From: Sphaerochaeta sp.
GTDB taxonomy: Bacteria > Spirochaetota > Spirochaetia > Sphaerochaetales > Sphaerochaetaceae
Assembly: GCA_016342655.1 (NCBI GenBank)
Contig: JAEINL010000015.1
Coordinates: 1 to 61,778, forward strand
Length of the DNA stretch: 61,778 nucleotides
Direction: 5' to 3'
The notes beneath the pieces were generated by a model, which was not told where the DNA came from, ran no database searches, and saw only the letters and a list, made by a program, of their open reading frames with translations. The position numbers and the translations under genes were made by a program. This document shows positions 8,713-16,975 of this stretch, piece after piece (within the stretch, counting starts at the first letter, position 1; the number at the start of each line of letters is the position of its first letter).

Positions 8713-10050
8713 TTGCATCACAACACTGCAACCATAGTTGCTAAAAAAACATCATTCATTTCTTCACTACCCTACTACTATGGGTGGGTTATTCTCGTTG
8801 TCGGGGCCCTTGGGGTGCTGGCAAGCATACCGGGGCAGACCATGGGTGTCTCGGTCTTTACCGACCACTTTATCAGCGATCTCTCCCTCTCACGGGTGGG
8901 AGTATCCGGCTCATATATGATCGGAACGCTGACAAGCAGCCTAATTATTCCCTTTGCAGGAATTTTCTACGATAGAAAAGGGGCAAGGCTCACCGCTGGG
9001 CTTGCTACCTTCTTCCTTGGCCTGTTCCTGATGTTTCTTGCATTTTCCCCGACCATCATAGGGAATCTGGTTGCCACCTTCTCCCTATCCCCACGCGTAG
9101 TGGCGATGGGTGTCCTGACGCTGGGTTTCTTTGGCATCAGGTTTTTTGGCCAAGGTGTCCTTACTTTGGTTGCCAGGGGCATGGTTGCCCGTTGGTTTTC
9201 CTCCCGAAGAGGCCTTGCAGTGGGTCTTATGGGACTGGTGACCGCTTTCGGGTTCTCCTACGCCCCACAGCCACTGCAGAGCCTGATAGACTCTTTAGGA
9301 TGGGAAATGGCTTTGGTAGCTTTGGGTACACTGCTGCTCATCGGGTTTTTACCTCTATTCCTCCTAACCTTCAGGACCGACCCTGCATCCTGCTCCATGG
9401 AAATGGAGCAAGGTATGGCATTGAGGAAACAGGCAAAGGGAGCAAGCATCGGCGACGCTCTGCAGCAGAAGGATATCGGCCAAGCACGAAAGGAAGGACG
9501 CTTCTGGCTTATTCTACTCGCCATGGGTTTCTGGGCCCTTTTCAACACAGCATTCACCTTCCATATCGTCTCCATCTTTTCAGAGTTTGGAAAGACTGCC
9601 CAAGAGGCTGTATCAATCTTTTTGCCCACCTCAGTCATATCTGTCATTGCCCGGTTCGGTGGAAGCTATCTCAGCGACAGGTTCCCCATTAAGGGCCTCT
9701 TTGTGATATTTGGGATATCAATGATCCTCTCCTCCTTCTCAATGATCTTTCTCGCTATTCCGTTGTTTCGTATACTCTTTATTTTTTCCTACGGAATTGC
9801 CTCGGGCTTGTTTGGAATGCTGAACATCGTAACTTGGCCCAAGCTCTACGGAAGAAAGCACATTGGGGCAATCAGTGGGTTTGCCATGTCAATCATTGTT
9901 GCCGGCAGTGCCCTAGGTCCTTGGTTCTTCAGCCTCATATACAACCTGTTCGGTTCCTACAAGAATGCAGGCCTGGCAGGCTTTCTTTTCACCCTGGCAC
10001 TGACCACAACCCTAAGTCTCACCAAGTTCAGGCGTGTTAAGTCCGAATAG
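8713..10050 (+). CDS. MFS transporter
   Basis: A 445-aa protein with about twelve hydrophobic segments and the MFS loop 2-3 motif GIFYDRKGARL, plus a second such loop SYLSDRFPIKG in the C-terminal half. It resembles oxalate/formate antiporter-type or general organic-anion MFS proteins; the substrate is unknown. The start is taken as TTG 8713 because AGGGAG lies about 8 nt upstream and the mature sequence SLPYYYGWVIL follows shortly. Upstream in-frame sequence overlaps the divergent gene and is not convincing. A strong hairpin terminator follows at 10123. Confidence 0.8.
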   Translation: MHHNTATIVAKKTSFISSLPYYYGWVILVVGALGVLASIPGQTMGVSVFTDHFISDLSLSRVGVSGSYMIGTLTSSLIIPFAGIFYDRKGARLTAGLATFFLGLFLMFLAFSPTIIGNLVATFSLSPRVVAMGVLTLGFFGIRFFGQGVLTLVARGMVARWFSSRRGLAVGLMGLVTAFGFSYAPQPLQSLIDSLGWEMALVALGTLLLIGFLPLFLLTFRTDPASCSMEMEQGMALRKQAKGASIGDALQQKDIGQARKEGRFWLILLAMGFWALFNTAFTFHIVSIFSEFGKTAQEAVSIFLPTSVISVIARFGGSYLSDRFPIKGLFVIFGISMILSSFSMIFLAIPLFRILFIFSYGIASGLFGMLNIVTWPKLYGRKHIGAISGFAMSIIVAGSALGPWFFSLIYNLFGSYKNAGLAGFLFTLALTTTLSLTKFRRVKSE

Positions 10051-10122
10051 ACGGCAAGTGTGCCTGGCCTGAGTAAGATGCTGCCTACAATACAAGAAAA
10101 AGAATCATACAAGAGCACCAAC

Positions 10123-10151
10123 AACAAACCTGCCCAAGAGGCAGGTTTGTT
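10123..10151. terminator. Bidirectional hairpin terminator between MFS gene and ilvE
   Basis: A perfect 12-bp stem, AACAAACCTGCC at 10123-10134 with its complement at 10140-10151 and a 5-nt loop. It lies between convergent gene ends at 10050 (+) and 10225 (-). Confidence 0.75.
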
Positions 10152-10224
10152 TAGCATAGATACTGTATTTGGAAAACAGAGCGGTATTGCGTAGAAAGGT
10201 TTTACCCAAACAGATGAAAGGGCA

Positions 10225-11250
10225 TCAGGCTATCTCGTGGATCCAACCCTCTGGAGCTTCGATCCTACCCATCTGGATACCTGTAAGGGTATCGTAGAGC
10301 TGCTTGGTGACAGGTCCCATGCTGTCCATACCACTTGGCATCGCAATGACGCCATCCTTGGTTGTGATCGATCCTATGGGAGAGATAACAGCAGCGGTGC
10401 CACAAAGGCCACCTTCCTTGAAGGAACTCACCTCGGTGAGAGGAATGTCGCGTTCCTCTGTCTCTAGGTTCAGGTAGTGCTTTGCAACATACATGAGCGA
10501 ACGGCGTGTGATGGAAGGCAAGATGGTCGGGCTCTTGGGTGTGACAACCTTGTTGTCTGCAGTGATGAAGATGAAGTTTGCCCCACCGGTCTCCTCAACA
10601 TTGGTACGTGTTGCGGCATCGAGGAAGAGGTTTTCGGCAAAGCCCTTGGATTTTGCCTCGTAGCCTGCATACAGGCTCATGGCATAGTTGAGCCCTGCCT
10701 TGATATGTCCGGTTCCGTGGGGAGCCGCACGGTCATACTCACTGACCACCAGTTTCAGGGGCTTGATGCCACCCTTGAAGTAAGGGCCAACCGGGGTACA
10801 GAACATCCTAAAGGTATATTCAGGTGAAGGAGCTACGCCGATGACAGGCCCGCTGCCAAAGAGATAGGGCCTGATATAGAGAGTTGCTCCACTGCCATAG
10901 GGGGGGACATAGGCAAGGTTCGCCTTTACCAACATATCGAGCGCTTCAATGAACCTTCCTTCATCGAAGGGGGGCATCAGCAACCTTTGGGCGGTGTCGT
11001 ACATGCGTTTTGCATTGAGCTCAGGGCGAAAGGTCACTACCCTACCATCTTCTGTCGTATATGCCTTCAACCCCTCAAAACAGGTCTGTGCATACTGCAG
11101 GACACCAGCACTTTCGTTGATAGTGACGTTGGCGTCTTCAACCATTTTGCCATCATCCCAGACGCCTTCCCTCCATTGGGAAACATATCGGCTATCGGTC
11201 TTGGTATAGGAAAAATTGAGACTTCCCCAATCGATGTTTTTCTTCACCAT
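10225..11250 (-). CDS. ilvE: Branched-chain amino-acid aminotransferase
   Basis: A 341-aa class IV PLP aminotransferase that interconverts Leu/Ile/Val and their 2-oxo acids using glutamate/2-oxoglutarate. Characteristic features are FEGLKAY near residue 58-64, the arginine-containing segment YIRPYLFGS, the PLP lysine in TGHIKAGLNYA (Lys184), EETGGANFIF, and the GTAA motif in GLCGTAAVISPIG. ATG 11250 is preceded by AAGGATTGCTTGT with good spacing; upstream in-frame codons are not needed. It stands alone, with no other ilv/leu genes nearby. No T-box signature is visible upstream. Confidence 0.92.
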   Translation of the reverse strand: MVKKNIDWGSLNFSYTKTDSRYVSQWREGVWDDGKMVEDANVTINESAGVLQYAQTCFEGLKAYTTEDGRVVTFRPELNAKRMYDTAQRLLMPPFDEGRFIEALDMLVKANLAYVPPYGSGATLYIRPYLFGSGPVIGVAPSPEYTFRMFCTPVGPYFKGGIKPLKLVVSEYDRAAPHGTGHIKAGLNYAMSLYAGYEAKSKGFAENLFLDAATRTNVEETGGANFIFITADNKVVTPKSPTILPSITRRSLMYVAKHYLNLETEERDIPLTEVSSFKEGGLCGTAAVISPIGSITTKDGVIAMPSGMDSMGPVTKQLYDTLTGIQMGRIEAPEGWIHEIA

Positions 11251-11496
11251 ACAAGCAATCCTTCTGGTCAGAGATGACCATAATGTGAGTACATTTTGAA
11301 GGATTGTAACACCAACGTATGCAGTATGTCTATTTATATGCAAGGAAAATGCAGGAAGTATCGAGTATTTATGCAGAAGTCTTACTTTCATGCATGTTCT
11401 CAATGAAACCCATATGCTCGAACTCTGATAAGAGGTAGGTGGATTTACTTGGAAATGGGTACGACCGAGCTAGCAGAGAGAAAAGCAGACGCCAAT

Positions 11497-11529
11497 CAGA
11501 GGAGCATACCTTGAAGGCATGCTCCTCTG
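11497..11529. terminator. Hairpin between the oxidoreductase gene and ilvE
   Basis: Arms CAGAGGAGCAT (11497-11507) and ATGCTCCTCTG (11519-11529) are perfect complements, with CCTT/AAGG pairing inside. It lies 10 bp past the end of the gene at 11539 and probably terminates it, although the following T-run is weak. The rest of 11251-11538 shows only a plausible ilvE promoter region and no recognisable riboswitch. Confidence 0.55.
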
Positions 11530-11538
11530 TAAAAGGAT

Positions 11539-12894
11539 CTAGCGCATTTTCTTCACAATCACTTCAGCTGCCTTGATCAGAGGATACCCAGCAGGAGATC
11601 CTGTAAGCAAGGGATGAGTGCCGATCTGCATGGTAAGCAATTGCTTCACCGTCACCCTGTTCTGGATTAGGAAGCCAATGGCGTTGGTGAGTTCGCCGAT
11701 ACTCGAACCTCCATAGACCTCTCCACCCAAAATCATGCCACAGTCACTTGCCACTATCAGCTTGACAGTCTGCTTGTGCGTATGAGAAAGGTTACCTGGA
11801 TGGGTATCCACACCGGTAAAGCTGCCACATACCACTGAGAAGGTCTCTTGGATTGCCTTCTCTTCGGTGATGCCAGCCGTTCCGAACGCATGAGGGCCGA
11901 TTGCAGTTGCATAGATGGCAATCGTACCGGTGAAGGGTTTGCAAGGGCTGAGGAAATAGAGGTTCATCCCTGCGGTACGGGCCTCTGCACAGGCAGTGGA
12001 GGCTAGCATGGTGCGGTCGAGCTTACGGGTGATGAAGTCACGTTTCTCTGCACAGTCACCCACTGCCACGATATCGTTGTTACAGGGCAGGACACGCATG
12101 TACTCACATACACGAATGAAGCCATACTCATTGAGCGGCAATCCTGCCTTCTTGGCTATCTCCGTATTCGGGGCATAGCCCATCGAAAGGATGACAGCAT
12201 CGGCTGAGATCTTCTCGCCTGTGGAGAGCAACACACTGTGTACACTCCCATCTTTGCCAAGAATCTCTGAAATGCCTTTTCCCGTAATTACATTGACACC
12301 TCGCTCGGTGAGATGTTCTTCTGCAATCTTGCCAAATTCTGGGTCGAAGGCCCTGCTTAGGATGTGTTTCTCAATCTCCAGCAAGGTAACCTTGTAGCCA
12401 CGCTTGTTCAGTTCGTCTGAGACCTCAACACCAATGAAGCCAGCCCCTACTACCAGAATCTCTTTAAGTTTGGAAAGACCGGATAACATCGCATCAAGAT
12501 AGATCTTGTCTTTGGGAATGGTATAGACTTGCTTCAAGTCAGAACCCTTCAGCCATGCAGGTTTGGTAGGAACCGAGCCTGTCGCAAGGATCAGCTTGCC
12601 ATAGTTGAAGATTTCACCACTGGCAAACACACACTGGTGCTCCTCGACAAGGAGGTCTACCAGTTCATCAATCACAATCTCAACACCCACACTGGTGAGC
12701 AACTTGTCGGGGAGGATATCCTTGCTGGTATCCTCTAGGGTTCCAAACAGGTAAGGTATTCCACAAGGGATAAGTACCTGTTGCTCTTTACGAACAAGCA
12801 ATACCTCTTTTTCGGGATAGGTTGTCTTGATAGTAATGGCAGCCTGCAAGCCAGAGGCTCCTCCGCCAATTACGACTACATCAGTTTTTCGCAT
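11539..12894 (-). CDS. FAD/NAD(P)-dependent oxidoreductase (CoA-disulfide reductase / NADH oxidase family)
   Basis: A 451-aa two-dinucleotide-binding flavoprotein. The FAD motif is VVVIGGGASGLQAA (about residues 6-19). The redox-active single cysteine in IPCGIPY is Cys44, as in CoA-disulfide reductases and NADH oxidases/peroxidases. A second Rossmann motif ILVVGAGFIGVE lies at about 145, and the FAD-binding AVGDCAE at about 278. Such enzymes reduce CoA disulfide, polysulfide or oxygen; which one cannot be told. The last C-terminal dimerisation domain looks complete. GGAGG lies upstream of ATG 12894. Useful for redox and oxygen defence in an anaerobe. Confidence 0.85.
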   Translation of the reverse strand: MRKTDVVVIGGGASGLQAAITIKTTYPEKEVLLVRKEQQVLIPCGIPYLFGTLEDTSKDILPDKLLTSVGVEIVIDELVDLLVEEHQCVFASGEIFNYGKLILATGSVPTKPAWLKGSDLKQVYTIPKDKIYLDAMLSGLSKLKEILVVGAGFIGVEVSDELNKRGYKVTLLEIEKHILSRAFDPEFGKIAEEHLTERGVNVITGKGISEILGKDGSVHSVLLSTGEKISADAVILSMGYAPNTEIAKKAGLPLNEYGFIRVCEYMRVLPCNNDIVAVGDCAEKRDFITRKLDRTMLASTACAEARTAGMNLYFLSPCKPFTGTIAIYATAIGPHAFGTAGITEEKAIQETFSVVCGSFTGVDTHPGNLSHTHKQTVKLIVASDCGMILGGEVYGGSSIGELTNAIGFLIQNRVTVKQLLTMQIGTHPLLTGSPAGYPLIKAAEVIVKKMR

Positions 12895-13041
12895 GTATTC
12901 CTCCTAAGATTCTTCTTATTATACCCTTAATGAACTATTTTTCAAGAAATAACTCTATAATATACAAATACATAGCATAGTAAAACACTTGCAATTAGAA
13001 CGCTTTACCTTTTTCTGATCTCAGATCTGCATGCCATTTCC

Positions 13042-13275
13042 CTAGGGACAAAGGCTTTGCAGATAGACAGCCAAGGCAAGAATAGCGTGCACTGTTGTAA
13101 GGGTAAGGTAGGCAAGCCTGAAGTGTATGCGCATCGGTATTTTTACTATCCTCCGTCTGGTAAGGGGAGAAACAGTGGCTGTCCCAACCAGTAAGAGGTA
13201 GCTGAATACTCCCAAATATCCGATAAGGGGAAAGCCCAGCAAGGATACGTACGCCAGATCTTGAAGAAAAGTCAT
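13042..13275 (-). CDS. Small two-helix membrane protein (77 aa)
   Basis: Two hydrophobic segments (about residues 8-32 and 53-73) separated by a basic loop with TRRRIVKIPMR. Two His residues (His51, His63) flank or lie within the second helix, a spacing that could suit heme ligation, but no family is recognised. ATG 13275 has AAAGGAG 5 nt upstream. It is divergent from the DOMON-like gene at 13382, and DOMON proteins often pair with heme-binding membrane partners, so a small redox pair is possible. Confidence 0.55.
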   Translation of the reverse strand: MTFLQDLAYVSLLGFPLIGYLGVFSYLLLVGTATVSPLTRRRIVKIPMRIHFRLAYLTLTTVHAILALAVYLQSLCP

Positions 13276-13381
13276 ATAGGCTCCTTTTTTACGGGCAAGA
13301 AGAGAAAGGCTCACTAGGATGAAAAACAGAACCCTCGTATTCTTGCGTTTGGTAAGCAACCTATAGTATCAATAGGAGAAA

Positions 13382-13924
13382 ATGTTTTACAACTGGAATA
13401 GTGCCAATGAGTTACGTATGAAGAAACTGCGATTTCATTATCTGTTACTCGGCCTTCTTCTTTCAGCCACTTCGCACCTGTTTGCAGAAAACACGGGGGA
13501 ATTTGACAAAGACTGGTCGTTCTCCTGGGTCTTCAAAGCCGACACCATCGAATTTACCATGAGTGCCCCGACAACAGGGTGGATATCCCTGGGCTTCAAC
13601 CCCACAAAAAGGATGAAGGATGCTGATTACATCCTTGCCTATGTGGAGAATGCCCAAGTCTATCTAAGCGACGAGTATGGGACAGGGAACACCAGCCACC
13701 GAAGCGATGTCTCCCTAGGGGGAAAGGAATCGGCCAAGGCAATCTCCTTCATAGAGGAGGCAAAGAAGACGACCATTACGTTCTCCTTGCCCCGAAATTC
13801 AGGAGACCAGTATGACACGGTCTTTGTAGAGGGCGAGAAGTGCAAGGTGCTTGGCGCCTATTCCACTTCAAAGAACTTCAGTTCCAGGCATAGGAAAAGG
13901 GACTCGGTGGATAGTATCCTCTAG
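13382..13924 (+). CDS. Exported DOMON-domain-like protein
   Basis: A 180-aa protein. After a signal peptide (LLLGLLLSATSHLFA) the segment from about residue 45 to 160 fits DOMON: FTMSAPTTGWISLGFNP, then MKDADYILAYVENAQVYLSDEY, then a final beta strand with TITFSLPR. DOMON domains bind heme or sugars in exported redox proteins. ATG 13382 has AGGAG just 4-5 nt upstream; ATG 13418 would give a cleaner signal peptide, so the start is uncertain. Its stop shares CTAG with the convergent gene at 13921. Confidence 0.7.
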   Translation: MFYNWNSANELRMKKLRFHYLLLGLLLSATSHLFAENTGEFDKDWSFSWVFKADTIEFTMSAPTTGWISLGFNPTKRMKDADYILAYVENAQVYLSDEYGTGNTSHRSDVSLGGKESAKAISFIEEAKKTTITFSLPRNSGDQYDTVFVEGEKCKVLGAYSTSKNFSSRHRKRDSVDSIL

Positions 13925-14907
13925 TTCTTCAGTGCAGCATCAAAGGCAACAAGCGAGGGGGAAAAGTTTATCCGCTTCACATAGGCGCAGCTTTCACGTG
14001 CCCCAGCTTCTCTATCCATGCCAGAATCTTCCCACTCCACAGAAAGGGGTCCTGTATACCCTGCGCAGTTGAGCTCCCTGATGATGCCATCAAAATCCAC
14101 ATTACCGTGACCTACCGAGACAAAGTCCCAGCTCCTGCGGGTGTCACCAAAGCTCAGGAAGGAACCCAGGACTCCTCCTCGCTCATTCTTCAGCAGTTTC
14201 ACGTCCTTCATGTGGACATGGTAGATGCGGTTCGAAAAATCCCTGACAAAGGTCACTTCATTGACACCCTGCCATACAAGATGGCTCGGGTCGAAATTGA
14301 GACCCAAGGTCTTCCGATACGCAAACAGCTTGAACAGCCTCTCGGTGGTATAGTAGTCAAATGCAATCTCTGTGGGATGCACTTCCAGGGCAAATTTCAC
14401 ACCACACTCATCAAATACATCAAAAATGGGCGTCCAAAGGTCGTAGATAAGGCGAAAGCCCTTTTCTATCATCTCCTGGGATGTCTGGGGGTAGGAATAC
14501 CATCGCGCCCAGATGGGGGATCCGGTAAACCCATTGACCACCTTGACCCCAAAAGCCTTGGCAGCCTGTGCTGTCCTCTTCATCTCCTCGACAGCCCATT
14601 CCCTGATAGCTTCAGGCTTGCCTGCCAGGGAAGCGGGGGCAAAGTTGTCCAACCGCTCATCCCAGGTATCCCCGACACACTGTCCGGTAAGGTGTGCACT
14701 TATTGCCACACAGGTAAGGGAATATTTCTTAAGAGTATCCCAAACCCAAGGGATATAGGTATCATCCTTCAGAGCTCTGAGCACATCAAAATGGGCATGG
14801 GTTGCCAATTCCAACCCATCATAGCCCATATCCTTGGCCAAGCGGCACAACTCTTCCAATCCAAGATCTCCAAACTGACCTGAAGCCAGTGTAACTAACC
14901 TACTCAT
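13921..14907 (-). CDS. Sugar phosphate isomerase/epimerase (xylose-isomerase-like TIM barrel)
   Basis: A 328-aa member of the AP endonuclease 2 / xylose-isomerase-like family. Typical elements are GYDGLELATH near residue 30, FALEVHPTEIAFDY with a metal-binding Glu at about 175, LNFDPSHLVWQGV with Asp/His ligands, YHVHMKDVK and SVEWEDSGMD near the C-terminus. It is the last gene of the operon that also encodes a Gfo/Idh/MocA dehydrogenase and an RbsCAB-type transporter. Such pairs oxidise, isomerise or epimerise polyols, inositols or rare sugars. The exact substrate is unknown. Confidence 0.85.
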   Translation of the reverse strand: MSRLVTLASGQFGDLGLEELCRLAKDMGYDGLELATHAHFDVLRALKDDTYIPWVWDTLKKYSLTCVAISAHLTGQCVGDTWDERLDNFAPASLAGKPEAIREWAVEEMKRTAQAAKAFGVKVVNGFTGSPIWARWYSYPQTSQEMIEKGFRLIYDLWTPIFDVFDECGVKFALEVHPTEIAFDYYTTERLFKLFAYRKTLGLNFDPSHLVWQGVNEVTFVRDFSNRIYHVHMKDVKLLKNERGGVLGSFLSFGDTRRSWDFVSVGHGNVDFDGIIRELNCAGYTGPLSVEWEDSGMDREAGARESCAYVKRINFSPSLVAFDAALKN

Positions 14908-14919
14908 TGTTTCTATTCC

Positions 14920-15999
14920 TTATAGCACCACAGCACTGTTTGTCCTTGCAGACTCATAGATTGCATCGGTGATCCTCATCAGAGTCAGCGCCTGCTCTGG
15001 TGTATTCAGAGGTTCCTCGTTCCCAAGGACACTCTGTACAAAATTTGAGGCATTGGCAACTCGCCCCATAGTCTCATCCTTTTCTGTGATGACCTGACGA
15101 TTGACCTGCTTGCCATACTCCTCGGTAAAAAGACTGCATGTGTCGATACTTGTCTCATCATAGCCATCACGGGCGAAGAGTCGCTGGACCTTCCCCCCTG
15201 CCCTGCTGCCCTGGAAGACGACAGAGACCACTTCTCGTTCATTCATTTCTGCCCAGGAGTTGCGTATCATAAGACACTGACCATCCTCAAAGGTGACCAT
15301 GGCATGGGCTGAGGTCTCCACATCCATCGCCATTGTCCCATCGGCGATGCCCCACGGTCCCTTGAAAAGCGGGTTGTCCCTAAAGTCATTGAAGGTGGAT
15401 GCAAGCACACACTTTGGCTTGGGAAAGCCCATGAAGTAGAGTGCAAGGTCAATCATATGCAGGAGGTCTATCACAGGTCCTCCACCAGAGAGTTCCTTGT
15501 CGGTAAACCAGCCCCCAAAACCAGGTATGCCGGCTCTGCGGACCCAAGTCGCCTGGGCAGAGTTGATTCGACCGACAACCCCTTGCTGCAGGTAGGTGAC
15601 CATTGCCTGGGCCTCAGGGCGTGCCCTGTTGTTGAATCCGAACATCAGGGTCTTGCCCGATAGCTGGGCAGCATCAAGCATAGCTTGCAACTCAACAGCA
15701 TTTCTGGCTGGTGGTTTTTCACAATAGACATGCTTGCCCCCCTGTAAAGCCTCTATGGCAAGAGGTGCGTGGAACTTGTTGGGAGTCACGATAGAAACGG
15801 CACCAAGGGAGGGAAATCTCTGCAACATCTCTGTAAGCGAAGAAGCGGTATGCTCGATACCATGCTCCTTGGCAAAGGAAGAAGCCTTCTGTTCGTTGGA
15901 ATCGGCTACACAAAGTACCTTCGCTCCTGCTTGGGCGAACCCTTTGCAATGGTAGGAGGCCATGCCTCCTGCTCCCACTATCCCTATATCAATAGCCAT
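14920..15999 (-). CDS. Gfo/Idh/MocA family oxidoreductase
   Basis: A 359-aa NAD(P)-dependent sugar/inositol dehydrogenase-like protein. The Rossmann motif GIVGAGGMASYH starts at residue 6, the family motif YCEKPPARN is at about residue 92 with its conserved Lys, and GGPVIDLLHMIDLALYF carries the conserved Asp and His of the active site. GGGGAG lies upstream of ATG 15999. It is 2 bp from the permease gene and 12 bp before the isomerase gene, so co-transcribed. Confidence 0.9.
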   Translation of the reverse strand: MAIDIGIVGAGGMASYHCKGFAQAGAKVLCVADSNEQKASSFAKEHGIEHTASSLTEMLQRFPSLGAVSIVTPNKFHAPLAIEALQGGKHVYCEKPPARNAVELQAMLDAAQLSGKTLMFGFNNRARPEAQAMVTYLQQGVVGRINSAQATWVRRAGIPGFGGWFTDKELSGGGPVIDLLHMIDLALYFMGFPKPKCVLASTFNDFRDNPLFKGPWGIADGTMAMDVETSAHAMVTFEDGQCLMIRNSWAEMNEREVVSVVFQGSRAGGKVQRLFARDGYDETSIDTCSLFTEEYGKQVNRQVITEKDETMGRVANASNFVQSVLGNEEPLNTPEQALTLMRITDAIYESARTNSAVVL

Positions 16000-16001
16000 G
16001 C

Positions 16002-16964
16002 TTATCTCCCCTTCTTGGTGCTTTGTGCCAACACGGCCACAATGATAATGACCCCAGTGACCAAACCGTTAAGGAAGGGGGGTACGTTTGCCATGATCAG
16101 GACGGTGTTGATGATGCGTAACATCAGCACACCGAGGAAGGTCCCTAGGATCTTGCCCTTTCCCCCATCCATCGAGGTTCCCCCGATGGCTACAGCTGCG
16201 ATGGCATCCATCTCATACCCAGAGCCTGCACTTGCCGCCTGAATGGACGTAAGCCTGCTTGCCAGCAGAAAGGCCGCCAAGCCATAAAGGGTCCCTGCAT
16301 AGACAAATATGAGGGTCTTTACCTTGTTGACATGGATACCCGAAAGTCTTGCCGCCTGCTGGTTTGACCCAACAGCATAGACATAGGTGCCAAACTTCGT
16401 CTTGGACATCAGCATGGCAGTAATAAAGGAGACAAGTATCAGGAAGATCATAAGATGTGGTACGCCAAGGAACCTGCCTGCAGCAATATTCCTAAAGGGG
16501 GTGTACATCGTATTATCTACGGTAAAAGGACCGCCTTGTCCCAACTGATTGATCACAGACCTCCAGGCACTCATGGTGGCGAGCGTGACAATGAAGGGGG
16601 CTATCCTGCCCTTGGTGACCAAGAGACCGTTGACCAGGCCAACTATCATCCCGCCTCCCATGCAGAACAGTACGGTAAGGGTGAGGCTATGGGTGGAGTT
16701 GAGAACCAGTACCCCAAGACCACTTAAGAGGGCTACCGAGGAACCCACAGAGAGGTCTATCATCCCAGCTGAGATGATGAGACTCATCCCCATCGCACAG
16801 ATTCCAACAACAGAGCCCTGCACGAACAGATTGGTGAGGTTGTTCCATGAGAGGAACGCAGGGCTGACAATAATAGCAACAACCATCAGAAGGACAAAAC
16901 TCAGCCAGTGGCTATAATTGGTGGTGATATTCCTCCAATTCTCTTTCCATTGTATATCTTTCAT
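16002..16964 (-). CDS. Ribose/sugar-type ABC transporter permease (RbsC-like)
   Basis: A 320-aa integral membrane protein of the CUT2 family with about 8-10 hydrophobic segments. Family features include GMSLIISAGMIDLSVGS near residue 60 and DAIAAVAIGGTSMDGGKG near 250. ATG 16964 has AAGGG 7 nt upstream; GTG 16979 is an alternative that would overlap the ATPase stop in GTGA. It forms a CUT2 importer with the flanking ATPase and binding-protein genes. Confidence 0.9.
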   Translation of the reverse strand: MKDIQWKENWRNITTNYSHWLSFVLLMVVAIIVSPAFLSWNNLTNLFVQGSVVGICAMGMSLIISAGMIDLSVGSSVALLSGLGVLVLNSTHSLTLTVLFCMGGGMIVGLVNGLLVTKGRIAPFIVTLATMSAWRSVINQLGQGGPFTVDNTMYTPFRNIAAGRFLGVPHLMIFLILVSFITAMLMSKTKFGTYVYAVGSNQQAARLSGIHVNKVKTLIFVYAGTLYGLAAFLLASRLTSIQAASAGSGYEMDAIAAVAIGGTSMDGGKGKILGTFLGVLMLRIINTVLIMANVPPFLNGLVTGVIIIVAVLAQSTKKGR

Positions 16965-16975
16965 TGCAAAACCCT

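Noticed and set aside
11251..11538. T-box or other amino-acid leader for ilvE
   Set aside because: No T-box consensus or leader peptide is visible; only a terminator-like hairpin of the upstream gene is seen.
5919..13924. Shared CTAG stop overlaps of convergent genes at 5919-5922 and 13921-13924
   Set aside because: Interesting compact packing seen twice, but a CTAG overlap of two TAG stops arises easily and no function is implied.
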